Part shown: positions 1 through 8,962 of the stretch, piece by piece
Numbering within the stretch: position 1 is the stretch's first letter
How the letters are laid out: the number at the start of each line of letters is the position of its first letter
From: Methylobacterium sp. AMS5
GTDB lineage: Bacteria > Pseudomonadota > Alphaproteobacteria > Rhizobiales > Beijerinckiaceae
Direction: 5' to 3'
NCBI RefSeq assembly: GCF_001542815.1
Contig: NZ_CP006992.1
Span: forward strand, 4,035,501 to 4,099,500
Length of the DNA stretch: 64,000 bases
Translations under genes and position numbers: made by a program
The notes under the pieces: generated by a model
The model's input: only the letters and a program-made list of their open reading frames with translations
Databases searched by the model: none
Told to the model about the DNA's origin: nothing

Positions 1-336
1 CAGGCGCTCGCGAGCCGGCTCGTCGGCGAGGTCGGCGGTGTCGACCTCCAGCACCTTGCGGTCGATGATCCGCGACAGGCCGCCGAGCACGGCCCCCTTC
101 GAGGGGAACAGGTCGCGCAATTCGGCCAGACTCAGGTTCGCCTCGCGGGCGATGTCGCCGACTTCGATGTCGTTCCAGGGCTGCTCGGCCGCGAGCCGCA
201 TCAGCGCCTCGACCGCCGCCTCGCGCGGGTTGGGCTTGTGCGAGGCCGTGGCCTGCGCCGTGTCGGAGTTCGACGAAGCGGATGGCCCGCCGGTCTCGGG
301 CTTGCCGCCGGTGTTGGGCTCGGGGGCTGTTTCCAT
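1..336 (-). CDS. TetR/COQ9-like HTH protein, N-terminal part (cut by window edge)
   Basis: The first 112 codons of a leftward gene are present; the rest lies outside the window. After a polar, low-complexity stretch of about 35 residues comes a helix-turn-helix like that of TetR regulators: the segments DIEVGDIAREANLSLAEL and RDLFPSKGAVLGGL fit the recognition helix and the following conserved Phe/Lys/Gly pattern. It lies 70 bp downstream of proC on the same strand, so it may be co-transcribed with proC. Its ligand and targets cannot be inferred. A COQ9-type ubiquinone biosynthesis protein, which shares this fold, is the main alternative. Confidence 0.7.
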   Translation of the reverse strand, partial: METAPEPNTGGKPETGGPSASSNSDTAQATASHKPNPREAAVEALMRLAAEQPWNDIEVGDIAREANLSLAELRDLFPSKGAVLGGLSRIIDRKVLEVDTADLADEPARERL

Positions 337-406
337 GATCCGTGCTCCGCATTCGGTTCACGTCTCATGTAGGGCCGGAGCCGCCCGCTTGAAACCGCTG
401 GGCCTC

Positions 407-1231
407 TCAGCCGGACAATTCGCCCGCCCGCCGCCGCGCCGCATCGACCGCCTCCCGCATCAGATCGGGCAGCGCGCCCTCGCGCATCAGCACGGCGAGC
501 GCCGCCGCGGTGGTGCCGCCGGGCGAGGTCACGTCGCGGCGCAATTGCCCGGCCTCGCGGGCATCGGCGTCGAGCAGGGCACCGGCGCCCGCGACGGTGG
601 CGCGGGCGAGCTGCGCCGACAGGTCGGGCGGAAGCCCCGCCGCCATGCCGGCTTCCGCGAGCGCTTCCGCCAGCAGGAAGACGTAGGCCGGACCGGAACC
701 CGAGACCGCGGTCACCGCATCGATCAGCCCCTCGTCGTCGAGCCACGCGACAAGGCCGGAACGGGCGAGCAACGCCTCCGCACCCGCCCTTGCCTGCGGC
801 CCGACCTCCGGGCTGCCGACGGCGCCGGTCGCGCCCCGGCCGATGCTGGCGGGCAGATTGGGCATGGCGCGCACCACCGGGCGGGCCGTCGGCAGGCGGC
901 GCTTCAGGTCGGCGATGGTCTTGCCGGCCAGGATCGAGACGACGAGGGTGTCCGGGCCGATCCATCCGGCCAGCGCCGGTGCCGCCGCGTCGAGAACCTG
1001 CGGCTTGATGCCGAGCACCAGGGCTCCGGCCGGGGCGGCGGCCTCGGGGTTGAGGCGCAAGGCCCGCTCGGCACAGAGCGTGGCGATCTCCGCGGAGGGC
1101 TGCGGATCGACGACGGTTACGGCGGCAGGGTCGAGGCCGCCCGCCAGCCAGCCCCGCAGCAGCGCTGCCCCCATCTTGCCGGCGCCGGCCAGAACCAGGG
1201 GCGTGGGGAAGGGGGCTCGGTCTTGCGTCAT
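407..1231 (-). CDS. proC: Pyrroline-5-carboxylate reductase
   Basis: Cytoplasmic NAD(P)H-dependent reduction of 1-pyrroline-5-carboxylate to proline, the last step of proline synthesis. The 274-residue product has the usual family length. An N-terminal Rossmann motif AGAGKMG lies at residues 15-21, RAMPNLPA at 121-128, and the C-terminal dimerisation/substrate region has SGSGPAY at 177-183 and TSPGGTT at 235-241. The ATG at 1231 is chosen because the nucleotide-binding strand follows at the correct distance; the reading frame stays open further upstream, but that stretch shows no family similarity. The gene follows the YbjN gene by 32 bp and precedes a TetR-like gene, which suggests one operon. 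Confidence 0.95.
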   Translation of the reverse strand: MTQDRAPFPTPLVLAGAGKMGAALLRGWLAGGLDPAAVTVVDPQPSAEIATLCAERALRLNPEAAAPAGALVLGIKPQVLDAAAPALAGWIGPDTLVVSILAGKTIADLKRRLPTARPVVRAMPNLPASIGRGATGAVGSPEVGPQARAGAEALLARSGLVAWLDDEGLIDAVTAVSGSGPAYVFLLAEALAEAGMAAGLPPDLSAQLARATVAGAGALLDADAREAGQLRRDVTSPGGTTAAALAVLMREGALPDLMREAVDAARRRAGELSG

Positions 1232-1263
1232 GCTTCCTCGGTGTCCTCGAGCCGCCCCGCGGG

Positions 1264-1770
1264 TCAGGCCTCGCCCTCGGTCTCGAACAGCACGGCGTCG
1301 AGAGCCTCGCGGGCGCTCTTGCCGGCCCAGAGGACGAACTGGAAGGCCTGATAGTAGCGCTCGCAGGCGTCGGCGGCCGTCTTCATCATCATCGCGCATT
1401 GCCCCTGCGTCGGCGCGATGCCGTCGGTGAGCAGCAGGGAGTGGCGGAACATCACCACGCTGTCGGATGACCACAGGTCGAAATGGCCGATCCAGAGCTG
1501 CTCGTTCACCAGCGCGACGAGGCGCAGCATCTCGGCCCGGCGCCGCTCCGGCACCTTGAGGTCGAAGGCGGCGGCCACGTGCAGCGACTCGACTTCCTCG
1601 ATCCAGGTGAAGGCGACGTGGTACTCGGCCCAGCGGCCCGAGACGGAGACCGACATCTCGTCGGTCTCGATGCGATCGAAGATCCAGTCGCGCAGCGAGG
1701 CGAGGCGCTCGACGACATCGAGCGGGTGCTCCGGCCGGTCGCTGTCTTCGATGAGGCTAAGCTGGGTCAT
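1264..1770 (-). CDS. YbjN domain-containing protein
   Basis: The 168-residue product is a YbjN-family protein, a fold resembling type III secretion chaperones; the family has no settled biochemical function. Visible features are the N-terminal helix with HPLDVVERL, the central RWAEYHVAFTW strand region and a helix-rich C-terminus containing MMMKTAADACERYYQAFQ. The ATG at 1770 is preferred over the more upstream in-frame starts because the conserved block begins just after it. The gene heads a probable leftward operon with proC. No signal peptide is seen, so it is probably cytoplasmic. Confidence 0.8.
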   Translation of the reverse strand: MTQLSLIEDSDRPEHPLDVVERLASLRDWIFDRIETDEMSVSVSGRWAEYHVAFTWIEEVESLHVAAAFDLKVPERRRAEMLRLVALVNEQLWIGHFDLWSSDSVVMFRHSLLLTDGIAPTQGQCAMMMKTAADACERYYQAFQFVLWAGKSAREALDAVLFETEGEA

Positions 1771-1949
1771 GGCGATCCAAGTTGTCGGCCCGGTCGAGAG
1801 GCTCGATCGGGTCGGCGGGCAAAGCAGGGCCGTGACGGAAATCGAGGCAACGCCCGTCGATCTCCGTCCTGCGGAGGGGTTCAATCCAGATTTCGCCGCC
1901 CCGGGGTTTGGTTCCACCTTTCCGCCGGGGCGAATCAACTTCGGATCGT

Positions 1950-1978
1950 TTATAGCCCGCGCGCCCCGCGGGCTTCAA
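1950..1978 (-). promoter_or_regulatory. Sigma70-like promoter candidate for the YbjN-proC operon
   Basis: Reading leftward, TTGAAG (1973-1978) is followed after 17 bp by CTATAA (1950-1955), about 180 bp upstream of the YbjN start. The spacing is ideal and the two hexamers are close to consensus. The surrounding gene-free stretch 1771-2086 shows nothing else I can support. The call is based on sequence alone. Confidence 0.4.
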
Positions 1979-2086
1979 AGCGTCGCCCCGGCATCAGCGG
2001 TGGGCAACGCGGCTATCCACCGATGCTTCCTGTGCAAAGAAATTTGGATTCGCGCTTTCCCGCGAGGGTGAGTCCGGGCTGCCCGC

Positions 2087-2368
2087 TCAGACCGATTCCG
2101 TGCTGCCGGCGCTGCCCGCCTCGGCGCCGAGGCGGGTCTCCAGCGCGCTCACCCGGGCGGCGAGCGCGTCGTTCTGGCTGCGCAGGGCGGCGACGAGGTC
2201 GCGCAGCACGTCCACTTCCTCGCGCGTGGCGATATCCATGTCGCGGATCAGGCGCTCGATCTGGCCCTTGACCATCGTTTCCGCCTCGCGGCGCACCCCT
2301 TGGGCTGCTCCGGTGGCATCGGTGAACAGGCGGGCGGCATCGTCGAAAAGGCGGTTCGAGCCTTGCAT
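2087..2368 (-). CDS. UbiK/YqiC-type accessory factor (BMFP family)
   Basis: This 93-residue protein matches the small membrane-fusogenic BMFP/UbiK family, whose E. coli member assists aerobic ubiquinone synthesis. It has an N-terminal amphipathic helix region (RLFDDAARLFTDATGAAQ), then the TREEVDVLRDLVAALRSQ block and a C-terminal coiled coil of about residues 55-80 with a heptad pattern of Leu and Ala. The ATG at 2368 has a GGAGG ribosome site about 8 nt upstream, which decides the start over longer frames. It is divergent from the response regulator at 2612. Confidence 0.8.
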   Translation of the reverse strand: MQGSNRLFDDAARLFTDATGAAQGVRREAETMVKGQIERLIRDMDIATREEVDVLRDLVAALRSQNDALAARVSALETRLGAEAGSAGSTESV

Positions 2369-2611
2369 GGAAATCTCCTCCGGCGCCCGGACCTGTCGAG
2401 CACATGCCAACGACATAAGAATCGGCGGGCCGCAGGGCAATCGAGGGGCGCCGACGAAACGCTTCGGCCGCCGCGGCGGGCGGCGGCCGGACAATCCGCT
2501 CCGGATTGTTGCCGCACGTATCGGGGCAAGCTGCGGAAACCCGCGGTTACAATCTTGGCCAGCGGCCATACTTCCGGGCAGGAGGCGCGCGGGGTTAAGA
2601 CGGAGGCCGTC

Positions 2612-3337
2612 ATGACCGCCACCAACCTGCCGACACCCCACATCCTCGTCGTCGAGGACGACCGCGAGATCAGCGCCCTCGTCGCGCGCTACCTGCGCGC
2701 CAACGAGTGCCGCGTGAGCGTCGCGGGTGACGGACGCGAGATGGACCGGGTGCTGGCCGATGCCCGGGTCGATCTCATCGTCCTCGACCTGATGCTGCCG
2801 GGCGAGGACGGCCTGAGCCTGTGCCGGCGCCTCAGGGCCGCGTCGCAGGTGCCGATCCTGATGCTCACGGCGAAATCGGAAGAGATCGACCGGATCGTCG
2901 GGCTGGAGATCGGCGCCGACGACTATCTCGGCAAACCGTTCAACCCCCGCGAGTTGCTGGCACGCATCCGGGCGATCCTGCGGCGCAAGGGCGCCGAGCC
3001 GCAGGACGGGGACGGCGCGCGCCGCTTCCATTTCTCGGGCTGGACCCTCGATGTCGGCCTCCGGCAGGTCTTGAGCCCGGAGGGCGCACGCATCGCCGTC
3101 ACGGGGGCCGAGTTCGACCTGCTCCACGCTTTGTGCCTGCGGCCGGGGCGCGTCCTCTCCCGCGACCAGCTCCTCGATCTGACGCAGGGGCGGGCGGCGG
3201 GGCCGTTCGAGCGCAGCATCGACGTCCTCGTCTCCCGGCTTCGCCAGAAGCTCGAGCGCGATCCGCGCAACCCCGAGATCATCCGCACGATCCGCTCGGG
3301 CGGCTACCTGTTCGCGCCGGAGATCGGCCGCTCATGA
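2612..3337 (+). CDS. OmpR/PhoB-family response regulator
   Basis: The 241-residue DNA-binding response regulator has a receiver domain (residues 9-120) with the acidic pair EDD at 15-17, phospho-acceptor Asp59 in VLDLMLPGEDG, and LTAKSEE and GKPFNPREL toward its end. A winged-helix effector domain (about 140-235) follows, with the usual REL-type end IIRTIRSGGYLF. The ATG at 2612 lies just before the first receiver strand; a longer open frame to 2300 has no family similarity. The stop codon overlaps the start of the histidine kinase, so the pair is translationally coupled. It is probably an OmpR-like regulator acting with EnvZ-like kinase; the stimulus is unknown. Confidence 0.9.
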   Translation: MTATNLPTPHILVVEDDREISALVARYLRANECRVSVAGDGREMDRVLADARVDLIVLDLMLPGEDGLSLCRRLRAASQVPILMLTAKSEEIDRIVGLEIGADDYLGKPFNPRELLARIRAILRRKGAEPQDGDGARRFHFSGWTLDVGLRQVLSPEGARIAVTGAEFDLLHALCLRPGRVLSRDQLLDLTQGRAAGPFERSIDVLVSRLRQKLERDPRNPEIIRTIRSGGYLFAPEIGRS

Positions 3338-4833
3338 GTCCCGTGAGAACCACGGCGGAGCCGCCCGCCGCGGCCCCCGCACCGTCGCGAACTCGGCTTC
3401 GTTTGCCTTGGCTCCATCTGCCCTGGCCCCGCCCGAAAAAGGCCGCCGGGCAGATCGCGCTCCTCGTCGTGGCGGCCCTGCTCGCCGCGCATGTGCTCGC
3501 GGCGGTCATGCTGCTGGCCCTGCGCGAGCCGTGGCGGCCGGACGAGCGGCCCGGCGTCGCCGCGACCCGGCTCTCCACCGTCGCGCGGCTGCTCGATGCC
3601 GCCGAACCGAGCGAGCGCGACGGGATCCTCCGGGCGGCGGCGCGCGGCCTGCCGACCCTGCGCATCGCGCCGTGGGACGGCGCCGCGCCGTCGGCGGGGC
3701 AGGGGAACAAGGAGGACGAGATCGGCCAGCATCCCCTGATCGAGCGCCTGCGCGACGGCTTCGGGCGGGCGCTGCCGGTGACCGACCTCTCCCCCGGCCA
3801 CGACCGGGGCAAGACCGGCCTCCTCCAGATCGGCATCACGACGCCGGCCGGCGCCCGGCTGCGGGCGGTGCTGCCCGACGATTTTCCACGCCCGCCGGCG
3901 CAAGCGCCGATCATCTTCACGTTCGTCTTCCTAGGGGTCAGCCTCACGCTGCTCTCGTTCTGGGCGACGCGGGCGCTCACCGCGCCGCTCGCCGGCCTCG
4001 CCGCGGCGGCGGAAGCCTTCGGCACGGCGGAGGAACCGCCGCCCCTGCCCGAGCGCGGGCCGGAGGAGGTGCTCGCGCTCGCCCGCGCCCTCGACCGGAT
4101 GCGCACCCGCATGCTGCGCCTGCTCGACGACCGCACCCAGATGCTGGCCGCGATCAGCCACGACCTGCGCACCCCGATCACCCGCCTGCGGCTACGCGCG
4201 GAGTTCATCGAGGACGAGCGCGCCCGCGAGATGACCCTGCGCGACCTCGACCAGATGAACGGGCTCGTGGAATCCGCACTCTCTTATGTCCGGGACGGGC
4301 AGGGGGCGCCCGGCGAGGGCCAGACCACGCTGATCGACCTGGCCTCGGTGGTGCAGACGGTCTGCGACGGGTTCAGCGACATCGGCGCGGCGGTCAGCCT
4401 GGAACGGACCCGCCATGTTCTCGTGCGCGGCCGCCCCGACGACCTCCAGCGCGCGATCACCAACCTCGTCGACAACGCCGTGAAATATGGCGGCGGCGCC
4501 CGGCTCGTCATGGGGCCGGCGGGCCGGGGGGCAGGCGGCGACCGTCCCGGCGTGGCGGTGGAGGTGATCGACGACGGCCCCGGCATTCCCGACGCCGAGC
4601 GCAGTGCCATGCTCCAGCCCTTCGTGCGCGGCGACCGTGCCCGCAACCTCGATTCCGCGAGCGGCTTCGGCCTCGGCCTGTCGATCGTGCTCGCCATCGT
4701 CGAGGGCCATGGCGGGCGCCTCGCCCTGGAGAACCGCCCCGGCGGCGGCTTCTGCGCCCGCATCGAGCTACCGCTCGCCGCCGGACGCTCCGGCACGGCG
4801 CCCCGCGCGACGGGCGCCGTCCAGACCTCGTAG
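3334..4833 (+). CDS. EnvZ-type sensor histidine kinase
   Basis: This 499-residue inner-membrane sensor kinase is partner of the regulator just upstream (ATGA overlap at 3334-3337). It has a Pro/Arg-rich cytoplasmic N-terminus, TM1 at about residues 41-63, a periplasmic loop of about 125 residues and TM2 at about 192-210. Then come a HAMP-like linker, a phospho-acceptor His276 in AISHDLRTPITRL, and an ATPase domain with N-box NLVDNAVKYG, G1 VIDDGPGIP and G2 GFGLGLSIV. All catalytic motifs are intact. The architecture resembles EnvZ, but osmosensing is not shown by the sequence. Confidence 0.9.
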   Translation: MSPVRTTAEPPAAAPAPSRTRLRLPWLHLPWPRPKKAAGQIALLVVAALLAAHVLAAVMLLALREPWRPDERPGVAATRLSTVARLLDAAEPSERDGILRAAARGLPTLRIAPWDGAAPSAGQGNKEDEIGQHPLIERLRDGFGRALPVTDLSPGHDRGKTGLLQIGITTPAGARLRAVLPDDFPRPPAQAPIIFTFVFLGVSLTLLSFWATRALTAPLAGLAAAAEAFGTAEEPPPLPERGPEEVLALARALDRMRTRMLRLLDDRTQMLAAISHDLRTPITRLRLRAEFIEDERAREMTLRDLDQMNGLVESALSYVRDGQGAPGEGQTTLIDLASVVQTVCDGFSDIGAAVSLERTRHVLVRGRPDDLQRAITNLVDNAVKYGGGARLVMGPAGRGAGGDRPGVAVEVIDDGPGIPDAERSAMLQPFVRGDRARNLDSASGFGLGLSIVLAIVEGHGGRLALENRPGGGFCARIELPLAAGRSGTAPRATGAVQTS

Positions 4834-4952
4834 ACCGTTGCGCAAAGGATGCGGCTCGACCTTGCCGAGCCCGGCCCCGGAAACGATTGCGCCGCCTCAT
4901 CGCAAGATGCCGTTAAGCACATGTCCCGATGGGGATGGCGAACCGGGAAAGG

Positions 4953-5516
4953 CTATGCCGTCGGTATCGTTCCGGGTCGGAGATAGCCGAACATGTGCGG
5001 GACGTAATCCGCTTTCCCGACCTCAACCCCATGCCGGCGAAGGATCGCGTAGGCGGTGACGACGTGGAAATAGAATTGCGGCAGCGCCCAGTCGCGCACG
5101 TATTGCTCGCCCGTCATATCGAAGGTGATCCCGCCCGGAAGTTCGATCGCGATCGGCAGGGATGCTCCTGCATCCAAGGCAGCATCACTCAAAGTGTCGA
5201 GCATCGACAGCGCCTCATCGATCCGCACGCGGCTGTCGGCGATTGAGCCCGGCGCATCGCCCGCGTTGCGCCCCTCGGCCGCAACGGCATCGAGCCATTC
5301 GGGCGTCGGTTCGCCGCGAAGCCTGAACACCGCCTCCTGCGCCTGAAAGGCTGCGAAGCGGACTTGCGACGACAGTGGGAACATGTCGGCCGCCAAGCGG
5401 GCCGATAGCAGAGCTTCCGCCCTGTCGGCCATCTGCTGCTGTGCCCTGTCGAGCAATCCAGCCAGCGTCCGCAGCATGTTGCGGTAGGTCGGGGCCAGAA
5501 GACGGGTAGGGGTCAT
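4953..5516 (-). CDS. DUF1993 family protein
   Basis: The 187-residue helical protein resembles the DUF1993 family, a group related to DinB-like four-helix proteins with no established activity. The family-like blocks are RLLAPTYRNMLRTLAGLLDRA at the N-terminus, LSARLAADMFPLSSQVRFA after it, and a C-terminal FYFHVVTAYAILRRHGV followed by GKADYVPHMFG. It runs leftward, convergent with the kinase gene. No operon partner is evident, and no signal peptide is seen. Confidence 0.8.
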   Translation of the reverse strand: MTPTRLLAPTYRNMLRTLAGLLDRAQQQMADRAEALLSARLAADMFPLSSQVRFAAFQAQEAVFRLRGEPTPEWLDAVAAEGRNAGDAPGSIADSRVRIDEALSMLDTLSDAALDAGASLPIAIELPGGITFDMTGEQYVRDWALPQFYFHVVTAYAILRRHGVEVGKADYVPHMFGYLRPGTIPTA

Positions 5517-5672
5517 GGTCGCTCTCGTGGTTGGCCACGAGGCATGATCTACAAAGCTTGTGGTTGCAGAGCCACCATCCGCCTCCTGACGAATCCGGAT
5601 TCGATGGGCAGGCGGCGCCGGAACGATCGGCTACGGGATGCGGACCGTCGGCCAGGCCGCGCGGCGCCTGAG

Positions 5673-5743
5673 CGATGCTCTAGGCCCCTGTTTTCGCATC
5701 ATCTTTTTCAAAAGCCGGAAGCCACCTTTCGGGATGATGCTCT
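5673..5743 (+). repeat. Dispersed repeat R1, degenerate copy
   Basis: This stretch shares the R1 pattern: GATGCTCTA, then a T-rich stretch with GCATCATC, a GAAAGCCGG-like core and CACCTTTCGGG ending at GATGCTCT. Other copies lie near 8963, 15921, 34016, 41480 and 51135. This copy carries mismatches such as CAAAAGCCGGAA. It sits in the 307-bp gap 5517-5823 downstream of the leftward GST gene; the rest of that gap shows no gene. Confidence 0.7.
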
Positions 5744-5823
5744 CGCTGTCCCGAAGGGACCGGCCGCCTGCACCGCCACGACTGGGGTCAGCGCGGTCGG
5801 TGATCGGAAGTTTGTGCGGCACG

Positions 5824-6480
5824 CTAAAACTCCATGTCGAGTTCCTCGATCTCCTCCGGCTCGCTCTCGGCGAGCGCCGCCCATTCGCTCATGAGATCCC
5901 AGGCGAGGATCGTGTCGCGGTAGGTGGCCGACGTGAAGGGGAGGGCGACGTCGTAGGTGCGAAAGCGGGTGCAGACCGGGGCGTACATCGCGTCCGCCAG
6001 GCTGGGGCGCGCGCCGAACAGGTAGGGTCCGCCCGAGCGCGACAGGCAATCCTCGAAGATCGCGCAGATCCGCTCGATGTCGCCCTTGGCGCCGTTGAAG
6101 ATCTTGAAGCCGCGATGGAGGCTGCGCAGGTTCATCGGCAGCGCCGAGCGCAGGTTGACGAAACCGCCATGCATCTCCCCCGAAACCGCGCGGCAGCGGG
6201 CGCGCTCGGCGGGCGCTTCCGGCAGGAGGCCGGCTTCGGGCCGGATCTCGTTGAGATATTCGGCGATGGCGAGCACGTCCCACACCACGATCGCGCCGTG
6301 TTCGAGCCGCGGCACGAGGAAGGACGGCGAGAGATGCAGCAGTTCGGCCCGCGTCGAGGCGTCCGAACCGGACAGCACCTCCACCGAGAGATCGAGCCCG
6401 GCCATCCGGCACAGCAGCCAGCCGCGCAGGGACCAGGACGAGTAATTGCGGCTGGAGATCGTGAGCGTCGCCTCGGCCAT
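5824..6480 (-). CDS. Glutathione S-transferase family protein
   Basis: The 218-residue product has an N-terminal thioredoxin-like domain (about 1-80) with SSRNYSSWSLRGWLLCRM, where the Ser cluster is the likely glutathione-activating site, and the cis-Pro element FLVPRLEHG. An all-helical C-terminal domain ends with FGARPSLADAMYAPV, the N-capping/hydrophobic-staple region. The ATG at 6480 is used because the first beta strand starts at residue 5. It is divergent from the PHB depolymerase gene. The substrate is unknown, and conjugation activity is assumed from family only. Confidence 0.85.
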   Translation of the reverse strand: MAEATLTISSRNYSSWSLRGWLLCRMAGLDLSVEVLSGSDASTRAELLHLSPSFLVPRLEHGAIVVWDVLAIAEYLNEIRPEAGLLPEAPAERARCRAVSGEMHGGFVNLRSALPMNLRSLHRGFKIFNGAKGDIERICAIFEDCLSRSGGPYLFGARPSLADAMYAPVCTRFRTYDVALPFTSATYRDTILAWDLMSEWAALAESEPEEIEELDMEF

Positions 6481-6829
6481 GGCCCTCTCCCCGGATGCGC
6501 GTCGCCCGGGCCTGCTGCCCGTAGCCCGGCGTCCAACGCGTTTCATGGCAAGTCTCGTGCCGGATCTCGGGCCTTCTCCCGGCCCTTTCGGCAATAAAAT
6601 TCTTCTTCCCGCAGCTCCGATGCAAAGTGATGCGTCCGCACCACAGGCGCGCGATATATACTTTTGATCGGTTGCGCCCAATCCAGAACCGCTTAGCGTG
6701 TTCCGTCCGGCATCGTCACGTGGGGCGGCGTGGCAACCGGGAAAGCGAAGCGGGCGAATCCGGGCCGTTCGGGACGTTCGTGAGAGATGGATGCGTGCAG
6801 GCACCTTGCGCGCTTGGAGTTTGCGCCCG
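6481..6829. other. Divergent intergenic region between GST and PHB depolymerase genes
   Basis: The 349 bp hold no supported gene. A frame extends the depolymerase upstream to 6698, but its residues do not resemble the family. The section 6590-6670 is AT-richer than the rest (for example GCGATATATACTTTT) and is the likely promoter zone for the rightward depolymerase. I could not identify a convincing -35/-10 pair or operator. Confidence 0.4.
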
Positions 6830-8044
6830 ATGCTCTACCAAGCCTTCGATGTCCAATCGGACATCGCCCGGCAGACCCGCCAATGGGGCCGCCTCCTCCA
6901 GGAAGCCTCCGCGCCGTGGATGCGGACGCCGTGGCACGACGCCGCGAAATGGTGGTCGGCGGGTGCGCGCATGATGATGCGTGCCGGCCTCACCTTCGCG
7001 CGGCCGGCCTATGGCATCCACGCCGTCATGGTCGGCAACCGCGAGGTCCCGGTGATCGAGGAGCCGGTGCTCGCCACGCCCTTCGGCACGCTGCTCCGCT
7101 TCCGCAAGGACATCGACACCGTCCAGCCCAAGGTTCTGGTGCTCGCCCCCCTCTCGGGCCACTTCGCCACGCTGCTGCGCAGCACCGTGCGCACGCTGCT
7201 GCCCGACCACGACGTCTACATCACCGACTGGCACAACGCCCGCGACGTGCCGCTCTCGGAAGGGCGCTTCGGCTTCGACGACTACGTCGATCACGTCGTG
7301 CGCTTCCTCGAGACCATCGGCGAGGGCGCCCACCTCATGGCCGTGTGCCAGCCCGCGGTGCAGGCACTCGCCGCCACGGCGGTGATGGCGCACACCAAGA
7401 ACCCGGCGCAGCCCCGCAGCATGACCCTGATGGCCGGACCGGTCGATTGCCGCGTCAGCCCGACCTCGGTGAACCAGCTCGCCATCTCGAAGCCGATCGA
7501 GTGGTTCGAGAAGAACCTGATCGAGACGGTGACCGGACGCCACAAGGGGGCGGGGCGGCGGGTCTATCCCGGCTTCACGCAGGTCTCCGCCTTCGTCTCG
7601 ATGAATGCCAAGCGCCACAGGGACGCCCATACGGACCTGTTCTGGCACTATATCGATGGCAGCGCCGACAAGGCGCAGGCGATCGAGACCTTCTACGACG
7701 AGTATTTCGCCGTCCTCGACCTCACCGCCGAGTTCTACCTCGAGACGGTCAAGATCGTTTTCCAGGACTACACCCTGGCCCGCAACCAGCTCACCTATCG
7801 CGGCGAGCTCATCGATATGGGCGCGATCCGGCGCACCGCTCTGATGACGGTGGAGGGCGAGCGCGACGACATCTGTGCCGTGGGCCAGACCATGGCCGCC
7901 CACGACCTCTGCTCGAGCCTGCCGCCGCACATGAAGACCCACCACCTCCAAACCGGGGTGGGTCACTACGGCGTGTTCTCCGGCCGCAAGTGGGAGGCGC
8001 AGACCTATCCGCTCGTGCGCAACTTCATCGCCTCGCACGCCTGA
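6830..8044 (+). CDS. phaZ: Intracellular polyhydroxybutyrate depolymerase
   Basis: This enzyme mobilises PHB granules in the cytoplasm by thiolytic or hydrolytic cleavage of 3-hydroxybutyrate chains. The 404-residue product begins MLYQ, the standard start of the intracellular PhaZ family, which decides the ATG at 6830. The nucleophile elbow is AVCQP with Cys173 in place of the usual lipase Ser, as in PhaZa1-type enzymes. An Asp lies in the VEGERDDICA segment and a His in GVGHYGVFSGRKW. No signal peptide is present, consistent with granule association. It stands alone, with rpsU next downstream. Confidence 0.9.
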   Translation: MLYQAFDVQSDIARQTRQWGRLLQEASAPWMRTPWHDAAKWWSAGARMMMRAGLTFARPAYGIHAVMVGNREVPVIEEPVLATPFGTLLRFRKDIDTVQPKVLVLAPLSGHFATLLRSTVRTLLPDHDVYITDWHNARDVPLSEGRFGFDDYVDHVVRFLETIGEGAHLMAVCQPAVQALAATAVMAHTKNPAQPRSMTLMAGPVDCRVSPTSVNQLAISKPIEWFEKNLIETVTGRHKGAGRRVYPGFTQVSAFVSMNAKRHRDAHTDLFWHYIDGSADKAQAIETFYDEYFAVLDLTAEFYLETVKIVFQDYTLARNQLTYRGELIDMGAIRRTALMTVEGERDDICAVGQTMAAHDLCSSLPPHMKTHHLQTGVGHYGVFSGRKWEAQTYPLVRNFIASHA

Positions 8045-8388
8045 GGCCGTCTCTCGACCCTTGTTGCGGGACGAAGCCGGCGCCATCCGTGGCACGGCGT
8101 TTCCGGATCGGATAACGCCTTGGATGACTTCGGCTTCGCCTCGCGAGGGCGGGGCAGGGAGAAACGGCGCGGCGGCTTTGCAAGAGGCTTTCCTGCACTT
8201 CCAACACGAACCTGTTTCGTGTATGCCGCGCGCTCAGGTGCAATTCTTTCGCACCGATTCGGCTGCCGTCACGACGCCTCCTCCGGAATGCAGCCCGGAG
8301 ACAGAGGCGCCCGACGGCTTTTTTCCCGGTTCAGCCGGGAATCCGGGGCCGGTGCGGTTCGAAACGACAAATCTAGGGGTTGATTCCG
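8045..8388. other. Intergenic region upstream of rpsU
   Basis: The 344 bp carry no supported gene. It ends with a ribosome-binding stretch AGGGGT at about 8375-8380 that serves the TTG start of rpsU. Several short open frames cover it, but none has family similarity or a good ribosome site. Confidence 0.4.
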
Positions 8389-8706
8389 TTGCAGGTACTC
8401 GTTCGCGATAACAACGTCGATCAGGCGCTCCGCGTCCTCAAGAAGAAGATGCAACGCGAGGGCATCTTCCGCGAGATGAAGCAGCGCAAGGCCTACGAGA
8501 AGCCCTCCGTGCGCAAGGCGCGCGAGAAGGCCGAGGCTGTCCGCCGCGCCCGCAAGCAGGCCCGCAAGACCGCGATCCGCGAGGGCTTGATCGCCGCTCC
8601 GAAGCCGAAGCCCCGTACCGGCGCCCCGCGCCGCCCCGGCATGCCGAGCTTCTCGCAGCAGCCCGCCGCGGCCCCCGCCGCCGCCCCGGTGCCCGCCGCT
8701 TCCTGA
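8389..8706 (+). CDS. rpsU: 30S ribosomal protein S21
   Basis: Small-subunit protein bS21, which promotes base pairing of the 16S 3' end with mRNA. The first 65 residues match the family: [19 protein letters not shown], then [20 protein letters not shown] and a basic [18 protein letters not shown] helix. A TTG start at 8389 is chosen because it gives the conserved MQVLVRDN start; an in-frame TTG three codons upstream would add IPL. AGGGGT lies about 8 nt before it. The 105-residue product carries an Ala/Pro-rich C-terminal tail common in alphaproteobacterial S21. A strong terminator follows. Confidence 0.93.
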   Translation: MQVLVRDNNVDQALRVLKKKMQREGIFREMKQRKAYEKPSVRKAREKAEAVRRARKQARKTAIREGLIAAPKPKPRTGAPRRPGMPSFSQQPAAAPAAAPVPAAS

Positions 8707-8745
8707 TCCGCGCCGGCCGCCGCGCGCGGCCCGCAGCTTCGCGAT

Positions 8746-8786
8746 ACGAAAAAGCCCCACCGGCTCGACCGGTGGGGCTTTTTCGT
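8746..8786. terminator. Rho-independent terminator after rpsU
   Basis: An 18-bp perfect stem (ACGAAAAAGCCCCACCGG paired with its complement) surrounds a 5-nt loop. A-tract and T-tract flank the GC core, so it could act in both directions. It ends the rpsU transcript. Confidence 0.9.
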
Positions 8787-8885
8787 CGTCAGCAGATCCG
8801 CGTCAGGCAGCGACCAATGCGCGAAGCCGCTTTGGCGGCTTGGCGGTGCGAAGAGCGCCGCGCGGAGCGGAAGCCTAATGTATCG

Positions 8886-8952
8886 CTCACAAAACTCCCG
8901 CCGCGCTGTCGTCGCCAGAGCGAGAACGGTCAGAGACCGGGAGTTTTGTGAG
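8886..8952 (+). repeat. Dispersed repeat R3 (67 bp, 15-bp inverted ends), copy 1
   Basis: It begins CTCACAAAACTCCCG and ends with the exact complement CGGGAGTTTTGTGAG. Near-identical 67-bp copies are at 25434-25500 and, inverted, at 56598-56664. Only a few central bases differ. The flanks also share GCACTC after the end. It resembles a REP/MITE-like element and lies between convergent genes in the 380-bp gap 8707-9086. Confidence 0.85.
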
Positions 8953-8962
8953 GCACTCCTAG

